Origin: Ruficoccus sp. ZRK36
GTDB taxonomy: Bacteria > Verrucomicrobiota > Verrucomicrobiia > Opitutales > Cerasicoccaceae
Assembly: GCF_019603315.1 (NCBI RefSeq)
Contig: NZ_CP080649.1
Location: 449,501-513,500, forward strand
Direction: 5' to 3'
DNA: 64,000 nucleotides
Part shown: piece after piece, positions 29,036 to 37,400 of the stretch
How the letters are laid out: each line of letters begins with the position of its first letter
Numbering within the stretch: the first letter of the stretch is position 1
Made by a program: the position numbers and the translations under genes
Notes under the pieces: model-generated
Database searches by the model: none
What the model saw: the letters and a program-made list of their open reading frames with translations, nothing else
Told to the model about the DNA's origin: nothing

Positions 29036-30289
29036 CTATACGGTGCCGCCTTTGAGGGCGGTTTCGCGCTCAAGGAGGGTCGGATGCGAGTAGTGGAAGG
29101 CGCTATAGAGCGGATGCGGGGTGAGGTTGCCGAGATTTTTCTCGGTCAGCTTATGCAGGGAGGTGACCAGCGGCTGCGGGTCGTCCCCCATCACATTGCG
29201 GGCAAAGGCGTCCGCCTCGTACTCGTGCTTGCGGGAGAGGCCGTTGAGCAGGGGCGAGAGCCAGAAGCTGAACAGCCCGCTCAGGAGCATAAACAGCAGC
29301 AGCGCCGGAACCATCCCGTCGGCCACTTGGAACCCAAAAGCCTCGAAGAACCACGCCTGCCCGGCCAGAAAGCCGAGCACACCGAACCCGGCCAGACTGG
29401 CCAAGGCGGAAATGATCAGCATTTTCGGCACGTGCCCCTTCTTATAGTGGCCGATTTCGTGCGCGAGTACGCTCTCCAGCTCCACATCATCCAGCTGCTC
29501 GACCAGCGTATCGTAGAGCACGATGCGGCGGAACTTCCCGAAGCCGGTAAAAAAGGCGTTGGAGTGAGTGGAGCGCTTGCTGCCGTCCATCACGTGGATG
29601 GTCTGAGCGGAGAAACCCGTGCGCTCCCCGAGCTTAAGCAGGCGGGCGCGCAGGTCTCCCTCCGGCAGGGGCGAGAGCTTGTTAAAGAGGGGCAGAATCA
29701 GGCGCGGATAGAGCAGCAGCAGCAGGAGCTGGAAGCCGAAAAACGCGAAAAAGGCCCAGAGCCACCAGGTGTGCGGTAATGCCTGGAAAAACCACAGCAG
29801 CAGGCAGAGTAGCGGGTAGCCGAGGATGGCGGCCAGCAGCAGGCCCTTGAGCTTGTCACTAAACCAGGTCCCGAAGGTCGTCTTGTTAAAGCCGTAGCGG
29901 GCCTCGATCTTGAAGGTGCTGTAGAGCTCCAGCGGGATACCCGGCAGCGAGAGCGCGATCAGGATAATAAAAAGCACCAGCGCCTGCCCCCAGAGGCTGA
30001 TCCCCAGCCCGGCCGTCAGCCCGTTAAAGAGCCACGGCAGGACACCGGAGGCCAGTACGACAGCCAGCACGACGGCATCCCAGGCCGTCTCGATCATGCC
30101 AAAGCGGGTATGCGTCTGGGTGTAGGAGACGGACTTTTTATAGGTTTCCTCGTCCATTACCCCGGCAAAAGCTTCGGGGATGCGGTCGGCATGGCGGCGG
30201 ACTTCGCCCAGATTGAGCCAGTCGAGGACCAGCTCAGTGGCCAGTTTGAGCCCGATGAGGACAAGAATTGCGATCAGGAAGGGATGCAT
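29036..30289 (-). CDS. M48-family membrane metalloprotease (Ste24-like)
   Basis: The ATG at 30289 gives 417 residues with about seven hydrophobic segments. The zinc site is LAHEIGHYKKGH, and KHEYEADAFA downstream supplies the third ligand region. The layout, with an N-terminal long membrane part and a late HExxH, is that of CAAX-prenyl-protease-1-like M48 proteins. Bacteria lack CAAX prenylation, so it is probably a membrane protein quality-control protease. It lies 27 bases upstream of the EEP gene start, possibly co-transcribed. Confidence 0.9.
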   Translation of the reverse strand: MHPFLIAILVLIGLKLATELVLDWLNLGEVRRHADRIPEAFAGVMDEETYKKSVSYTQTHTRFGMIETAWDAVVLAVVLASGVLPWLFNGLTAGLGISLWGQALVLFIILIALSLPGIPLELYSTFKIEARYGFNKTTFGTWFSDKLKGLLLAAILGYPLLCLLLWFFQALPHTWWLWAFFAFFGFQLLLLLLYPRLILPLFNKLSPLPEGDLRARLLKLGERTGFSAQTIHVMDGSKRSTHSNAFFTGFGKFRRIVLYDTLVEQLDDVELESVLAHEIGHYKKGHVPKMLIISALASLAGFGVLGFLAGQAWFFEAFGFQVADGMVPALLLFMLLSGLFSFWLSPLLNGLSRKHEYEADAFARNVMGDDPQPLVTSLHKLTEKNLGNLTPHPLYSAFHYSHPTLLERETALKGGTV

Positions 30290-30452
30290 ACGGTAATTTT
30301 TTAGGCCAGGGCGACCTCTGAAACCCCCATGCCATATCGCCCGAAGCCCGCTGGCAAGGGCGAATTGCGCGCCTATAAGCGGGGCTTTTAGGGTACCAGA
30401 ATCAGGCTTGCGTTTCCGGCACTCCGGGGTTTCACTTGGCCGTAACCTAAAT

Positions 30453-30704
30453 ATGCCGAAAACGCAAACGACGGAAGACGCTGCGTCTTTTGAGGAAGCC
30501 CTGGAACGATTGGAAAATATCGTCGAGAGCCTCGAAAGCGGAGACATCCCGCTCGCCGACCTGGTCACCAAATACGAATCGGGAACCCGGCTGGCGAAGT
30601 TTTGCCAACGCAAACTCGACCAAGCAGAACAGAAAATCGAAAAACTCAGGCAGGAAGACGGTCAGATCAGCCTCGAAGCGTTCGACGCCGATACCGCCTC
30701 CTGA
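30453..30704 (+). CDS. xseB: Exodeoxyribonuclease VII small subunit
   Basis: The 83-residue protein has the XseB pattern SFEEALERLENIVESLESGD followed by PLADLVTKYESG. It forms the small helical subunits around XseA, which degrades single-stranded DNA. The ATG at 30453 is preferred to one at 30408, which adds an unrelated N-terminus. xseA is not in this window. It lies 65 bases before dxs, an arrangement also common in proteobacteria. Confidence 0.93.
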   Translation: MPKTQTTEDAASFEEALERLENIVESLESGDIPLADLVTKYESGTRLAKFCQRKLDQAEQKIEKLRQEDGQISLEAFDADTAS

Positions 30705-30769
30705 GACCTCTCATTTCTTATATTCCGGGATCAGATATTCTCTCTCCCTGACGACTCAGACTATACGCT

Positions 30770-32713
30770 ATGGCTATACTTCCCTCCATTAAGGGCCCGC
30801 AGGACGTTAAAGCACTCAACAAGGAAGACCTTCCCGAGTTGGCGAAGGAAATCCGCCAGGAAATCCTGGAAGTGACCTCCGAGAACGGCGGCCACGTCGG
30901 CCCGAACCTCGGTGTGGTCGAGTTGACCATCATGCTGCACCGGCACTTCAACACGCCCGAGGACCGCTTCATTTTCGACGTCTCCCACCAGGGCTACGTG
31001 CACAAGCTGCTCACCGGCCGCCAGGGCGAGAAGTTCCGCAAGCTGCGCCACAGCGACGGCTACTGCGGCTTCCTGACGCGTGACGAGTCCGAGCACGACT
31101 GTTTTGGCGCCGGCCACGCCGGTACCGCCCTCTCCGCCGCTGTCGGTATGGCCACCGCCCGTGACCTCAACGGCACGCCCGAGCACGTGGTCGCCATCAT
31201 CGGTGACGCCGCCCTGACCTGCGGTATCACGATGGAGGCGCTTAACAACATTAAGAGCAGCTGCAAGAAGCTGATCGTGATCCTCAACGACAACAAGTGG
31301 TCGATCGCCCCGAACGTCGGCGCCATCCCCACCTACCTCAACGAGCTGATCACCAACCCGGTCTACAACCGCTTCCACCAGGACGTGGAGAGCTTCCTCA
31401 ACTCCGTCCCCGGCGGTAAGGCGATCAAGAAGTTCGGCAAGAAGGTCAAGCAGGAGGCCAAGGACTTCCTCATCGACCAGAATCCCTCCCTTTTCGAGAA
31501 ATACGGCCTGCGCTACATCGGCCCCATCGATGGTCACGACATGGACCTGATGGACCAGTACCTGCAGTTCGCCAAGGAATCGGACGAGCCGGTCATCCTC
31601 CACACCCTGACGACCAAGGGTAAGGGCTTCGATGTGGCCATGGGCGACCCGGAAAAGTGGCACGGCACGAGCCCCTTCTGCCTCTCCAACGGCAAGGCCA
31701 AATCCGGCAAAGTCAGCGCCCCCCCCGCCTATCAGGATGTCTTCGGCAAGGCGCTGGTAGACTTCGCCAAGGCGGACAAAAGCGTGGTCGGCATCACCGG
31801 CGCCATGCCCTCCGGGACTGGCATGAAGCACCTCGCCGATGAAGTTCCCGGTCAATACTTTGACGTCGGCATCGCCGAGGAGCACGCCGTACTCTTCGCA
31901 GCCGGTCTGGCCACCAGCAACATCAAGCCGGTTGTGGCCATCTACTCGACCTTCCTCCAGCGCGCGATCGACCAGATCATGCACGACGTGGCCCTGCAAA
32001 AGCTCGACGTGATGTTCTGCATGGACCGCGCCGGGCTCTCCCCCAACGACGGCCCCACGCACCACGGTCTCTTTGACATCTCCTACCTGCGCGCCGTCCC
32101 GAACGTCGTCGTCATGCAGCCCAAGGACGAAGACGAGCTGGTCGATATGATGAAAACCGGCCTCGACCACAAGGGCCCGAGCTTCATCCGCTATCCGCGC
32201 GGCTCCGGCGTCGGCGTCCCTATGAAGGACGAGCCCGAAGCGATCGAAATCGGCAAGTCCGAGGTCCTGCGCGAAGGCGACGACATCATCATCTGGGCCC
32301 TCGGCACGATGGTTCAGGATGCCTTCAAGCTCGCTAACAAGATTTCCGCTGAGCAGGGTCTGAGCGTGGGTGTGGTCAATGCCCGCTTTGCCAAGCCCAT
32401 CGACACCACCCAGCTTTTCAAGGACGCCAACCACGCCCGCCTCATCGTCACGATGGAAGACCACGTCCGCAAGGGTGGCTTCGGCAGTGCTGTCCTCGAA
32501 GAGCTTCAGGACGAGGGTATCATGACGCCGGTCGTCCGTCTCGGCTGGCCGGACAAGTTTGTCGCCCACGGCAGCAGCGGCAGCGACCTGCGCGCCGCCA
32601 ACGGCCTCAGCCCGCAGGACATGGAGAACGACATCCTCAAGCGCTACCGCGCCCTGCCCGTACAAACCGCCGAGACCTCGGACACCTCCGTCCCCTTCCC
32701 CTCCGGTAAGTAA
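30770..32713 (+). CDS. dxs: 1-deoxy-D-xylulose-5-phosphate synthase
   Basis: DXS joins pyruvate and glyceraldehyde 3-phosphate, the first step of the MEP isoprenoid pathway. The 647 residues include the thiamine diphosphate motif GDAALTCGITMEALNN, the catalytic His region FDVSHQGYVHKL, and the transketolase-type pyrimidine domain with GIAEEHAVLFAAGLA. The IGPIDGHDMD block is diagnostic of DXS versus transketolase. It lies directly after xseB and ends at a strong terminator. Confidence 0.97.
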   Translation: MAILPSIKGPQDVKALNKEDLPELAKEIRQEILEVTSENGGHVGPNLGVVELTIMLHRHFNTPEDRFIFDVSHQGYVHKLLTGRQGEKFRKLRHSDGYCGFLTRDESEHDCFGAGHAGTALSAAVGMATARDLNGTPEHVVAIIGDAALTCGITMEALNNIKSSCKKLIVILNDNKWSIAPNVGAIPTYLNELITNPVYNRFHQDVESFLNSVPGGKAIKKFGKKVKQEAKDFLIDQNPSLFEKYGLRYIGPIDGHDMDLMDQYLQFAKESDEPVILHTLTTKGKGFDVAMGDPEKWHGTSPFCLSNGKAKSGKVSAPPAYQDVFGKALVDFAKADKSVVGITGAMPSGTGMKHLADEVPGQYFDVGIAEEHAVLFAAGLATSNIKPVVAIYSTFLQRAIDQIMHDVALQKLDVMFCMDRAGLSPNDGPTHHGLFDISYLRAVPNVVVMQPKDEDELVDMMKTGLDHKGPSFIRYPRGSGVGVPMKDEPEAIEIGKSEVLREGDDIIIWALGTMVQDAFKLANKISAEQGLSVGVVNARFAKPIDTTQLFKDANHARLIVTMEDHVRKGGFGSAVLEELQDEGIMTPVVRLGWPDKFVAHGSSGSDLRAANGLSPQDMENDILKRYRALPVQTAETSDTSVPFPSGK

Positions 32714-32750
32714 GCGCGGCAGAGCAGTCGCTCAGCCACCACCATTTTCT

Positions 32751-32781
32751 ACGCACGGGTCTTCGGCCCGTGCGTTTTTTT
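32751..32781 (+). terminator. Terminator after dxs
   Basis: A perfect 9-bp stem (32751-32759 with 32767-32775) and a T run to 32781. It is also 6 bases from the stop of the opposite-strand lipoprotein gene. Confidence 0.9.
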
Positions 32782-32786
32782 GTGCT

Positions 32787-33680
32787 CTACTCCGTCTCCT
32801 CGACCTTGGGTATCATCCGCGTCACAAGCTCGAGACGTTCGACCGGCTCAGTACATACGACCACGATGGTTGCCATATTCAGCATTCTGTCCAACTCCTC
32901 CGGTTGGGCGGAATCACTCTCAATAGAGGACGCCTTATAAGCACGTAGTTCAATCGGAACATCTGCATCAAATATGAGCGTGAACTCGGCCGACTCCAAT
33001 ACGGCCCGTTTACCATCCTGCGTGCGAGTAAACCCCCCTGGACAATAGAACGAACCGACAAAGGAGAACGCGAACGCCTCTCCCTTTTCGGCGACCATCT
33101 CGTCGTAAAGGCGGATTTCCCAATCGTCACGCCAGACAACGTCTCGGCTCCAGGCCGCAAGCTTAGGATCCACCTGGCTGAGATCCATATGCACCTCACC
33201 ACCAGCATTATCCAGTCGACGTACCAACACCGGAATATCCGCTGTCCCTACCTGGGAGAAGCTTAAGCCATAAGCATAGGATGGGTCCTCCAGCCGCGAT
33301 AGGGGTAAAACCGGCATCAGACCGAATAGAGGCTCTTGGTTATGGGACAAGCCGACAGCCCCCGGCATCATTCGCATTCCCTCCATCATTCCGCATATGA
33401 TGATGCCACTCCCCTCCAGATTCAGGCCCTCTCCCCAAACCAGCATCGCAATCGGCTTATCATTACTGACAGGTGATCTTCCACTCGCTGACCAGCTTGA
33501 GGCCCCTTGTCCCACCACATATACAAGCTGCCGCATCGTCTCATCCTCAGCAGCCGTAGCGGCTGCTATGGCCTCGGATAACTCCTCGGAACTCATGGGC
33601 TCTCTAGAGGATGAAGGCTTACAGGCGCTCATGACCAAGGCAAAAGCGATAAGAAGAAACAGCGAGATTAGACGGAACAT
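32787..33680 (-). CDS. Putative lipoprotein, paralogue A
   Basis: The 297-residue product starts with a lipoprotein signal (MFRLISLFLLIAFALVMSAC, Cys at 20). No enzyme motif is visible. The middle block, PVLVRRLDNAGGEVHMDLSQ then WSRDVVWRDDWEIRLYDE, and the end LVTRMIP are shared with the next gene. The two thus form a tandem pair of secreted lipoproteins. No family is recognised. The lipid anchor should place it at a membrane facing the periplasm. Confidence 0.65.
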   Translation of the reverse strand: MFRLISLFLLIAFALVMSACKPSSSREPMSSEELSEAIAAATAAEDETMRQLVYVVGQGASSWSASGRSPVSNDKPIAMLVWGEGLNLEGSGIIICGMMEGMRMMPGAVGLSHNQEPLFGLMPVLPLSRLEDPSYAYGLSFSQVGTADIPVLVRRLDNAGGEVHMDLSQVDPKLAAWSRDVVWRDDWEIRLYDEMVAEKGEAFAFSFVGSFYCPGGFTRTQDGKRAVLESAEFTLIFDADVPIELRAYKASSIESDSAQPEELDRMLNMATIVVVCTEPVERLELVTRMIPKVEETE

Positions 33681-33778
33681 AGTCTGAGTACTATCGTCGC
33701 GACCCTAAGAAAAAGGACAATCCAAGAATAGCTAACTGATCATAGCGCAAGCTTCCTCAGTGCACGAATAACAAACAG

Positions 33779-34642
33779 CTACTCTTGACTCACCGTCGCG
33801 GTGTGGGCCTTAGCGAGGGCCTTTTCCGGAATCAGGCGGGTCATGACGCGGATCTCCGGCGGTTCTTCTACACTCTCGACCGTCAGCAGGGTCAAGGAAG
33901 CGGATTGCCCCGATGCATCTGCAGCCAGCGGCGTAGCCGTTACGCGCAGGGATGCCCCCGACTGGACGATCAGGGTGGCCTCCGGCCAGTCGACGATCGT
34001 TTTCTTTTTATCCTGCTCAAGGGTAACGGGGCCCTCCGTCCAGAGCCACCAGGTCACCCGGTAGCGGTGCTTCTCGCCCAGGCGGGTGGCGACGTTATCG
34101 ATCACGCGGACCTCTCCCTCGTGCTCCCAGAAGACATCCCGGTTCCAGACGGACACTCCGAGCTCCGACTCGCTCAAGTAGATACGCCCCTCGCCGCCGG
34201 TGTCATCAATACGCCGCAGCAGGATCGGAGCACGCGCATCAGCGACCTTGCCGGATTCGGCAGCGTGCGTACCCGACACCTCGGCCGCCTGCGGGCTAAG
34301 CACGTCGCTATCACCCCGTGTAATCAAGGGGCGTCCCCCCACGCTCAAACTCAATCCACCGGGCTCCTGTACCTCTCCCGGCGCCCCTCCCCATATTTTA
34401 AGCTGCTCGGCCCCACTCTCCCAGACCGTAAGCAGGACGGGGTCCGTAGGGATCGGCGCCCGACCCTCTGAGCTGGCGGGCACTCGCGTGGTCTTCCCAC
34501 CGGCCACATGCTTAACCAGGCACAAGGGCCCTGCCAGTACGTCGGCACCGTGCTCCACGGCGTCGTGGCTCGTGGCGGGACGGCAGGCAGCCAGCATGCA
34601 ACCTAGAACAGCGACAGCGGCCAGAAAGCTCAATCGGGGCAT
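33779..34642 (-). CDS. Putative lipoprotein, paralogue B
   Basis: The ATG at 34642 opens a lipoprotein signal ending in MLAAC, giving 287 residues. An upstream start at 34696 would hide the signal. It shares with paralogue A the block PILLRRIDDTGGEGRIYLSE, then WNRDVFWEHEGEVRVIDN, and VMTRLIPE near the end, with different flanking sequence. This indicates an old duplication followed by divergence. It lies 98 bases upstream of paralogue A on the same strand. Function unknown. Confidence 0.65.
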   Translation of the reverse strand: MPRLSFLAAVAVLGCMLAACRPATSHDAVEHGADVLAGPLCLVKHVAGGKTTRVPASSEGRAPIPTDPVLLTVWESGAEQLKIWGGAPGEVQEPGGLSLSVGGRPLITRGDSDVLSPQAAEVSGTHAAESGKVADARAPILLRRIDDTGGEGRIYLSESELGVSVWNRDVFWEHEGEVRVIDNVATRLGEKHRYRVTWWLWTEGPVTLEQDKKKTIVDWPEATLIVQSGASLRVTATPLAADASGQSASLTLLTVESVEEPPEIRVMTRLIPEKALAKAHTATVSQE

Positions 34643-35018
34643 CACACCCGTAAGTGTGCCGGCCTCTCCTAAAAAAACAACCGGATATGCGGCCACTCCT
34701 TTAGTATTTCAGGTAAAAAGGGAATAAATCTCACCTCACTGCATCATAAAGACGCCCCATACGGGCAAGATACCCGACCCAAGCCTGAAAATGAGATACA
34801 AATCCGCCCGGTGAAATTGTAAAATTAATGCGAAACGATATATTATTCTTCTCGAATATGCCGTTTTTCGCGGCATGAGCCGACAAAAGGTAGGGTTTTT
34901 GCTTTATTTTGAAAAAAATTTAATATTAGCCATAAAGGAACACCTCAAACTGACGATGTATCAGGCCTGAGGTAGGGGTATACCTTTCGATACGCATACA
35001 TTTCTTACACTTCCGACT
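34643..35018. other. A/T-rich intergenic region before the thioester protein gene
   Basis: No convincing gene is seen. The stretch 34800-34940 is markedly A/T-rich, with a small ATGCCG/CGGCAT hairpin at 34858-34876. CCTCA...TGAGG arms occur further downstream, near 34942-34972. It probably holds the promoter and leader of the gene at 35019. Confidence 0.4.
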
Positions 35019-35849
35019 ATGAACCTGAATTTCAGCAAGACGACCATCGCCAAGGCCGCCCTGGGGGTAGCAGTGATCTTCGGCATGAGTGCCGCAGCGG
35101 ACGCCACACCGGTGTCTTTCTCCTTCGATAGCTTTTCGAACAGCCACAGCGTCCGGGTAAAGCTCAATGGCTACACCCGTGACCTCCACGTGGGCACGAT
35201 CGACCTGACCATCAAGGGTGATAATGTCGCCAGCAACATGCAGACGGTAGCCTTCTGTGCCGAGATCGCACAGAGCATCACCAGAGGCCAGACTTACGAC
35301 AATTACAGCGTCAGCCCGCTGACGACCGCCAACAGCGGCCTCAGCAACGCTCAGGCTCGTAACATCGCGATTCTTTACGACCTCTACTATCAGGGCCAGG
35401 ACGCCAGCTCCTGGTCGACTGAGCAGTCGACAGCCTTCCAGCTCGCCCTGTGGGAGCTCTCCCACGACGATGACGGCAGCATGACCTCCAGCGGTCTCAG
35501 CCGTGGCGACTTCCAGGTCAGCATTGATGCCCAGATGGACGGCAACCAGCCCGACAACACCACCCGTAACTATGTTAACCGGGCCATGGACTACCTGAAT
35601 GAGGTAGAAGCCAAGTCCAAGAACAACTACAATCCCTACACCGAGCTCGTCGCCCTGACCAGCACGGCCAATCAGGATTTGGTCGTTCTCGGTGTGGCTA
35701 TCCCCGCCGGCGGTGGTAGCGGTGGCGGTGAGCCGACTGCAGTTCCCTTTGGCGTCAACCCGCTGCCGGGCCTGGCCATTGTCGGCCTGTTCGGATGGCG
35801 CCGCCTGCGCAAGCGCCTGAACCGGGACACCCCGGAGCAAGCCGCCTGA
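35019..35849 (+). CDS. Surface protein with predicted internal thioester and C-terminal sorting tail
   Basis: A signal peptide (1-29) leads to an extracellular domain. Its AFCAEIAQS (Cys80) and STAFQLALWELSHD (Gln141) match the Cys...(Q)xALW/AIW pattern of thioester domains, which can bond covalently to host or surface amines. A Gly-rich linker precedes VPFGVNPLPGLAIVGLFGW and then RRLRKR. This is a sorting tail of the exosortase-type class, closest in style to PFE-CTERM tails of cyanobacteria. The thioester is a prediction. The next gene encodes an HpsJ-like membrane protein, supporting a role at the cell surface. Confidence 0.7.
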   Translation: MNLNFSKTTIAKAALGVAVIFGMSAAADATPVSFSFDSFSNSHSVRVKLNGYTRDLHVGTIDLTIKGDNVASNMQTVAFCAEIAQSITRGQTYDNYSVSPLTTANSGLSNAQARNIAILYDLYYQGQDASSWSTEQSTAFQLALWELSHDDDGSMTSSGLSRGDFQVSIDAQMDGNQPDNTTRNYVNRAMDYLNEVEAKSKNNYNPYTELVALTSTANQDLVVLGVAIPAGGGSGGGEPTAVPFGVNPLPGLAIVGLFGWRRLRKRLNRDTPEQAA

Positions 35850-36049
35850 GGGACTTCCGTCCTATAAATTAGGTTGAAGTTACCGGGTTTTAAGCCTAGA
35901 GCCTGTCCTCAACCAGACGAGTGGTACGCATCACTCACGCCATGAGAACTATGCCGTGGCAACTCCAGCTGACGGTGAAGATGCGTCCTCCACTCTAAGG
36001 CAGCGCTCTACAGCAGCACTAAAAGACCCGTCTCTCCACCACCCGGTAA

Positions 36050-36805
36050 ATGAAACTCACCGAACGCCTTAAACAGTATTACCGTCCCCTGGAAGTCCAG
36101 GACAGCACGCCCAGCCCGCTTCCCATCGTTGGGGCCGCGTTGGTCATCTACTCGATTTTCCAGTACGCCTACATCATCTATCCGGTGCAGGCGGGTAATT
36201 TCGACTGGGAGTTTCGCGTCATCAACGCGCTGGTGGATAATGCGTTCACACCGATCCTCGGTATCGCCCTCTTCTTGTTTGGCTCGACCATTGAAATGCC
36301 CCTGTGGCGTCTCATCGGCTCACGCATTTTGACGTGGTTGAGTATTGTCCTCGCTCTGAGCTTCATCCTGCTCATCCCGCTCGCGGTTAACGATGGCCTG
36401 CGCCTGGGGCGCGTGATGAGTAGCCAGATGGCCACGGCAGAGAACGTCTCGCGGACACAGCTGGACAAGGTCCGCAAGGCACTCGACAGTGCCACCACCA
36501 TGCAGGAGCTTGAGGTCCTGACCACTGTGCTCAACCTGACTCCCTCCATGGAGCAGCGTGACAAGCAGATGCCCAATGATTCGTTTGTCGCAAGACGCGA
36601 ATGGCTGTGGGAAACGATCCGGTCCAACCAGAAGCGGATCCTGGAGAACGCGAAAGATGTCTATACCGCCAATCGTACGACCCTCCGCAAGGACGTCACC
36701 AAGGCGACTTTCGGGTGTGCCTTTATGGGCACCGTATTCGGCTACTTCTTCTTTGCCTTTAAAAATGTCCGCAAGAAGCACCGCATCCTCGAAGAGGACG
36801 AGTAG
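36050..36805 (+). CDS. HpsJ-like membrane protein
   Basis: The 251-residue protein has four hydrophobic segments at about 25-45, 65-85, 93-113 and 222-240. A charged, helical cytoplasmic or periplasmic section separates the last two. The N-terminal layout (IIYPVQAGNFDWEFRVINAL, then VDN...PILG) resembles HpsJ proteins of cyanobacteria, which take part in hormogonium polysaccharide secretion. The match is from memory of the pattern and is moderate. It lies 200 bases after the thioester protein and ends at a bidirectional terminator. Confidence 0.55.
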   Translation: MKLTERLKQYYRPLEVQDSTPSPLPIVGAALVIYSIFQYAYIIYPVQAGNFDWEFRVINALVDNAFTPILGIALFLFGSTIEMPLWRLIGSRILTWLSIVLALSFILLIPLAVNDGLRLGRVMSSQMATAENVSRTQLDKVRKALDSATTMQELEVLTTVLNLTPSMEQRDKQMPNDSFVARREWLWETIRSNQKRILENAKDVYTANRTTLRKDVTKATFGCAFMGTVFGYFFFAFKNVRKKHRILEEDE

Positions 36806-36833
36806 TCGCACCTGCGAAACATCCTGTATTTCA

Positions 36834-36869
36834 TAAAAAAATCCCGACCGCACAGGCCGGGATTTTTTT
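36834..36869. terminator. Bidirectional terminator
   Basis: ATCCCG at 36841-36846 pairs with CGGGAT at 36858-36863, with A runs on the left and T runs on the right. It separates the HpsJ-like gene from the opposite-strand RsbW-like gene. Confidence 0.85.
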
Positions 36870-36905
36870 ATGCCCTCAGCATAGGAGCTGATCGGACAGC
36901 GCCCC

Positions 36906-37334
36906 TCAGTCCTCCTCGGGCAGATCCGGGACGTTGCGCTTACGCATCGTAAAGGTGTTCGTATCGTCCACTCTGCGGTACTCGATGTGGTCCATGAGCT
37001 TTTTGCAGAAGAAAATACCCAGCCCTCCAATCGGGCGATCCTCCAGCGGCGCGTTGATGTCCGGGTCCTTGGCATCGCGCAGCGGGTCGAAGGGCTTGCC
37101 GTGATCTTTCACGATGGCCTCGACCTCCCCCTCATGTAAGCGCATCGCCAGATAGATGTGGTGCTGGGCGGGCCGCTCATAGGCATAGGAAATGATGTTG
37201 GTCAGGACCTCGTCCAGACAGAGATTAAAGGTGTGGACCACCGCAGGGTGCACATCGTGCGCCTCGCCAAAGCTTTCGAGATCGGCGGCAAGCTGGTCGA
37301 GTTCCTTGAAGTCATTGATGTAGGTAAAGTCCAT
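36906..37334 (-). CDS. RsbW/SpoIIAB-like anti-sigma ATP-binding protein
   Basis: The 142 residues form a single GHKL ATPase domain with the N box CLDEVLTNIISYAYE and the G1/G2 region VKDHGKPFDP...GGLGIFFCKKLMD. Proteins of this type bind and phosphorylate an anti-anti-sigma protein or hold a sigma factor. It lies 66 bases after a PP2C-type phosphatase with a receiver domain on the same strand, so the two probably form a partner-switching module. No sigma factor or STAS partner is encoded next to them. Confidence 0.87.
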   Translation of the reverse strand: MDFTYINDFKELDQLAADLESFGEAHDVHPAVVHTFNLCLDEVLTNIISYAYERPAQHHIYLAMRLHEGEVEAIVKDHGKPFDPLRDAKDPDINAPLEDRPIGGLGIFFCKKLMDHIEYRRVDDTNTFTMRKRNVPDLPEED

Positions 37335-37400
37335 CGTGGCAGAGAGAAATATGCAGATCAGGGGGGTTAAGGGTGCGGGGACAATCAGGCCGCGATTCGG

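Noticed and set aside
30761-32665. 634-codon frame opposite dxs
   Set aside because: It lies wholly antisense to dxs, whose motifs are complete.
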